Positions 33,572 through 36,328 of a DNA stretch of 36,328 bases are shown in pieces. How positions within the stretch are numbered: the first letter of the stretch is position 1; every line of letters begins with the position of its first letter. The notes beneath the pieces are model-generated. The model was not told the DNA's origin. It searched no databases and saw only the letters and a program-made list of their open reading frames with translations. The position numbers and the translations under genes were made by a program. This stretch comes from Clostridiales bacterium (lineage in GTDB: Bacteria > Bacillota > Clostridia > Lachnospirales > CAG-274): positions 1 through 36,328 of the forward strand of contig JAJQFB010000122.1 of NCBI GenBank assembly GCA_021201395.1, read 5' to 3'.

Positions 33572-34747
33572 GTGAAAACAACAAAGGAAGTTATATACCT
33601 GCTTGACAGGCTTAAGGAAGCCGGCTTTGAGGGCTATATCGTAGGGGGCTGTGTCAGGGATTATCTTATGGGCATAACCCCCCACGACTACGACATAACC
33701 ACAAACGCCCTGCCGGAGGACATAAAAAGAATTTTCCCCCGTACTTTCGACACGGGAATACAGCACGGCACGGTTACAGTCGTTCACAACTGTGTAAACT
33801 ATGAAATAACAACCTACAGAATAGACGGAGCCTATAAGGACAACCGCCACCCCGACGAGGTTATATTTACGGACGACATAACAAAGGACTTAAGCCGAAG
33901 AGATTTTACAATAAACGCTATAGCCTACAGCCCCGAAAAAGGCTATTGCGACCCTTTCGGCGGCAGGGAGGATATAAAAAAAGGAATTATAAGAGGTGTA
34001 AGAGAGCCCAACAGAAGATTTAGAGAGGACGCTCTGAGAATGCTTCGGGGGCTTAGGTTTTCCGCCCGTCTGGGCTTTGAAATAGAAGAAAAAACCTATG
34101 AAGCCATTAAAAACAATGCGGAGCTTATAAAAAACGTAAGTATGGAGAGAATAGCCCTCGAATTTTTAAGGCTTATAACCTCGGAACACTGCGAAAAAAT
34201 TCTTCCCATAAGAGAAACAGGGCTTTTTGAATACTGTCTGCCTGAAATTTCTTATATTTTAAAGCAAAGAGGAGAGGAAATAGCCGGTTTATTAAAAAAG
34301 GCCGATAAATCGGAGGACATTGCCCTTTGTATAATACTTGCTTGTGAGGATAATCCCGAAAAAATACTTAAGAAACTTAAGCTGTCCAACAGTCTTATAA
34401 ATTCAACCTTAAGCCTTACAGAACACTACAGCTTTAAAATAGACGGAAGCAAATATGCCCTCAGGAAGCTTCTTTCGGAAATGGGCAGGGAGGGGCTTTT
34501 AAAGCTTTTAAACATAAAACAGGCAAAGGGGGAACCGAATATATCCGAGGCCGAGGCCTTTATAAAAGCGGAGGAGCCTATAATCATAAAAGACTTAAAC
34601 ATAAACGGCAGAGACTTAACCGCCTTAGGTTTTAAAGGCCCCGAAATAGGAAAAGCTATAAACAGGCTTTTGGATTTTGTGTTTTTAAACCCCGAAAACA
34701 ACAAAAAGGATATTCTTTTAAAGGAGGCTGAAAAATGGCGGCTTTAA
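33572..34747 (+). CDS. cca: CCA tRNA nucleotidyltransferase
   Basis: This enzyme adds or repairs the 3' CCA end of tRNAs. Its 391 residues match class II bacterial enzymes, with GGCVRDYLMG (about 24-33), the catalytic pair in PHDYDITTNALPEDI, TYRIDGAYKDNRHPDEV, RRDFTINAIAY and the RREDALRMLRGLRFSARLGF-like segment starting RFREDALRML. It could also be a poly(A) polymerase-like relative; the short length and motif set favour CCA addition. The GTG start at 33572 has AAGGAAGTGAA upstream. The last 13 bases overlap the SDR gene start, so the two are coupled. Confidence 0.93.
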   Translation: MKTTKEVIYLLDRLKEAGFEGYIVGGCVRDYLMGITPHDYDITTNALPEDIKRIFPRTFDTGIQHGTVTVVHNCVNYEITTYRIDGAYKDNRHPDEVIFTDDITKDLSRRDFTINAIAYSPEKGYCDPFGGREDIKKGIIRGVREPNRRFREDALRMLRGLRFSARLGFEIEEKTYEAIKNNAELIKNVSMERIALEFLRLITSEHCEKILPIRETGLFEYCLPEISYILKQRGEEIAGLLKKADKSEDIALCIILACEDNPEKILKKLKLSNSLINSTLSLTEHYSFKIDGSKYALRKLLSEMGREGLLKLLNIKQAKGEPNISEAEAFIKAEEPIIIKDLNINGRDLTALGFKGPEIGKAINRLLDFVFLNPENNKKDILLKEAEKWRL

Positions 34748-35490
34748 TTACAGGTGCAAGCAGCGGTATAGGCTATTATACGGCAAAAAGGCTGTCGGAG
34801 CTGGGCTTTGACACAATTATAACGGGAAGAAACGAGGAGAGGCTTAACCGCCTCAGCTCCGAGCTTAAAACAAAGACAAAAATAATAAAGGCGGACCTCT
34901 CAAAAACAGAGGAGTGTATAAGGCTTTATAATGAGACTAAAGGCGAAAACGTAGAAATTCTCATAAACAACGCAGGTTTCGGGGAATTTTCATCCTTAAC
35001 CGAGGGAAGCCTCGAAAATGAGCTTAATATGATAGACATTAACATTAAAGCCCTCCATATTTTAATGAAGCTTTTTTTGACGGACTTTGAGAGAAAGGGC
35101 TGCGGCTACATTTTAAACGTAGGCTCTTTGGCGGCCTTTCTGCCGGGGCCTATGATGGCAACCTATTACGGAACAAAAAGCTATGTCTATAAGCTGACCC
35201 TTGCCGTCAGGGAGGAATTAAGACGCAAAGGCAGCAAGGTCTACTGCGGCGTTTTATGCCCCGGCCCCGTAGCCACGGAGTTTAACAACAGAGCCGGAGT
35301 AAAATTTGCAACAAAAGGCATAGACCCCAAATACTGCGCGGAATATGCCCTTGATAAAATGTTCAGAAAAAAAGCCGTAATCATTCCGGGGAAAAAGGAA
35401 AAGCTTCTCCCTCTTTTGGTTCATATTTCCCCTGCTTCATGGCAGGCCTTCTTCTGTTTTGAGTTTCAAAAGAAAAAGGACGGAAAATAA
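34735..35490 (+). CDS. Short-chain dehydrogenase/reductase
   Basis: A classical SDR of 251 residues. It has the cofactor motif TGASSGIG (residues 6-13), Arg after beta 2 (ITGRNEERL) favouring NADP(H), INNAGFGEF, the catalytic Ser in NVGSLAAF and Tyr-x3-Lys in TYYGTKSYVYK. LCPGPVATEF follows as usual. The C-terminus has a hydrophobic stretch (LLPLLVHISPASWQAFF) that may touch the membrane, as in SDRs of the DltE/YqjQ type. The substrate is unknown. AAAGGAGG precedes the ATG, inside the end of cca. Confidence 0.92.
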   Translation: MAALITGASSGIGYYTAKRLSELGFDTIITGRNEERLNRLSSELKTKTKIIKADLSKTEECIRLYNETKGENVEILINNAGFGEFSSLTEGSLENELNMIDINIKALHILMKLFLTDFERKGCGYILNVGSLAAFLPGPMMATYYGTKSYVYKLTLAVREELRRKGSKVYCGVLCPGPVATEFNNRAGVKFATKGIDPKYCAEYALDKMFRKKAVIIPGKKEKLLPLLVHISPASWQAFFCFEFQKKKDGK

Positions 35491-35511
35491 AAAGAGAAAA
35501 AAGCAAAAAAC

Positions 35512-35538
35512 AGGGCAGGCCGAAGAACGGTCTGCCCT
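35512..35538. terminator. Bidirectional terminator between the SDR and HPr-like genes
   Basis: AGGGCAGGCCG (35512-35522) pairs with CGGTCTGCCCT (35528-35538), an 11-bp stem with one G-T pair and loop AAGAA. On the minus strand it runs into GTTTTTTGCTTTTTT, so it mainly ends the HPr-like gene. Confidence 0.9.
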
Positions 35539-35555
35539 ATATGTTCGCGGTGGTT

Positions 35556-35789
35556 TTATTTAACGATGAAGCTGTCAAGAGCTGCAATAACCTTATCAGC
35601 AGGAGCGTTGTCATGGATAGCAAGCTTGATGTCCTTAGAGATGTCAAGTGAGAAGATACCCATAATTGACTTGGCGTCTACAACGTATCTTTCTGTAATA
35701 AGATCAAAGTCGCCGTCAAAGGTGTTTAATACATTAACAAATTCCTTCACCTTGTTGATTGAGTCTACATTAATTGTAATTTCTTTCAT
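35556..35789 (-). CDS. HPr-like protein lacking the phospho-histidine
   Basis: A 77-residue protein beginning MKEITINVDSINKVKEFVNV, with GAGGAGG before the ATG at 35789 (the ATG at 35816 has no site). The Ser46 region of HPr is present (RYVVDAKSIMGIFSLDISKD), and the fold length fits. But the HPr active-site block (GLHARP with His15) is replaced by DSINKVKE, so it cannot carry phosphate from enzyme I in the usual way. Similar His-less HPr-like proteins occur in Clostridia and may have a regulatory role like Crh; no PTS gene is nearby. The upstream DNA is the second copy of the 270-bp leader repeat. Confidence 0.85.
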   Translation of the reverse strand: MKEITINVDSINKVKEFVNVLNTFDGDFDLITERYVVDAKSIMGIFSLDISKDIKLAIHDNAPADKVIAALDSFIVK

Positions 35790-35854
35790 TATAATCCTCC
35801 TCGTAGAATTTTCCAAATTTAATTGGTTGCAAAAACATTTGTTTTAATTATTAT

Positions 35855-36130
35855 ATTATACTAAAATCTTCATTTTGTCAAATCAAAGATTTAATAATAA
35901 AAAAATTTTACCGAATAATTATATAAATATAAGGGCTGAAAATCCGAAAAAAATTGGATAAGCTGACGGAAAGGAATTTTAAATTTGTAAATTTTGGCTA
36001 AAACTCGACATAAAACTTATAAGTTTTTACCAATAAAAAATTTTTTCAAAGCTTTTACTGTTAATTTTTAACAAAATTTCAAGTTAATTTTTGTACACAA
36101 TTTTTTTTGAGGAGGAAAGGGCTTGAAAAT
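35855..36130 (+). repeat. 270-bp leader repeat, copy 2, ending in a truncated deacetylase start
   Basis: Same sequence and orientation as 17630-17902. It keeps the 16-base palindrome AAAACTTATAAGTTTT (36012-36027), the GAGGAGG-AAAGG site and the TTG AAA start of the deacetylase gene (36123), but the gene is cut after three codons by a MITE end. On the minus strand TTGACA (35881-35876) and TATAAT (35860-35855), spacer 15, may serve the HPr-like gene. Confidence 0.85.
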
Positions 36131-36133
36131 CAA

Positions 36134-36164
36134 AGAAGCGATGATTAATTTACCGAAACAGATT
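36134..36164. mobile_element. Solo MITE right end, copy F
   Basis: AGAAGCGATGATTAATT and the following accgaaacagatt match the inverse of the right end of copy B (ggaagcgatgattaatt, cgccgaagcagatt). The rest of the element is not present. Confidence 0.7.
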
Positions 36165-36204
36165 ACACTCAATCGGTTTTTCTGCGTTTTCAGACGGAAA
36201 ACCA

Positions 36205-36307
36205 TTGTAATTATTGTTCGGTTCTGATATAATCAAATAAAACAGAAAAATGAAGAAGATTTAAATCAGGAGGAGATAACGTGAAAGTAAGAAATTTTGT
36301 ACAATAA
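36205..36307 (+). promoter_or_regulatory. Promoter and ribosome binding site before a nine-codon frame
   Basis: TTGTAA (36205-36210), a 17-base spacer and TATAAT (36228-36233) form a near-consensus promoter. CAGGAGGAG then precedes a GTG at 36281, which reads MKVRNFVQ-stop. This looks like the start of a gene whose body is lost or broken; the first residues resemble MKIRNL of the transglutaminase-like protein. From 36308 to the window end nothing is recognised. Confidence 0.45.
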
Positions 36308-36328
36308 ATAAAAAGTTGCATAACAAAG

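Overview
The window looks like a chromosomal segment of a low-to-moderate GC, Gram-positive anaerobe of class Clostridia, probably a gut Lachnospirales-type organism. This is inferred from the ylxM-ffh-rpsP-khpA cluster, a WalRK-type two-component pair, AddA, KtrAB, strong Gram-positive ribosome binding sites, sortase-anchored pilins and an aldo/keto reductase with ferredoxin clusters. I cannot name the species.

Layout. Positions 1-690 hold a decayed, phage-like remnant. Positions 690-10,900 are one leftward operon for a sortase-assembled pilus. In transcription order it encodes a coiled-coil protein, signal peptidase I, a very large LPSTG tip protein, the LPSTG major pilin, a class C pilin sortase, an LPQTG minor pilin and a second, small sortase. 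Its likely promoter has a run of seven G between the -35 and -10 elements. Positions 10,950-11,970 are non-coding: a long stem-loop, a 260-bp broken copy of the walK 3' end, a promoter and a MITE. A rightward block follows: aroC-lysA, a LUD-domain gene, ktrB-ktrA, a transposase remnant, a divergent polysaccharide deacetylase and the aldo/keto reductase. Leftward genes come next: addA, a PHP phosphatase, a small hypothetical gene and khpA-rpsP-ffh-ylxM. A rightward secreted transglutaminase-like protein is followed by a dead IS1634-type transposase. The leftward walR-walK pair, rightward cca-SDR and a leftward HPr-like gene complete the window.

Two themes go beyond ordinary annotation. First, five genes are broken by six one-base frame changes. 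Five need a -1 shift, and four of those five lie where the upstream frame reads A-AAA-AAG, A-AAA-AAT (twice) or A-AAA-AAA. Four of the six are in the pilus operon. Homopolymer assembly error, slipped-strand phase variation and programmed -1 frameshifting all fit; the sortase A-AAA-AAG site is the best candidate for programmed frameshifting. Second, a small family of 160-bp foldback elements (MITEs) and their solo ends sits at gene borders. They supply stop codons to two genes, abut a third, form the mRNA leader of aroC-lysA, and cut off a second copy of a 270-bp gene leader.

How the genes work together. The pilus operon contains nearly everything needed to export, polymerise and anchor a pilus. 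ylxM-ffh supplies the signal recognition particle for membrane and secreted proteins. WalRK would sense the state of the envelope. Most other genes are housekeeping: aromatic and lysine/peptidoglycan biosynthesis, potassium uptake, recombination and tRNA maturation.
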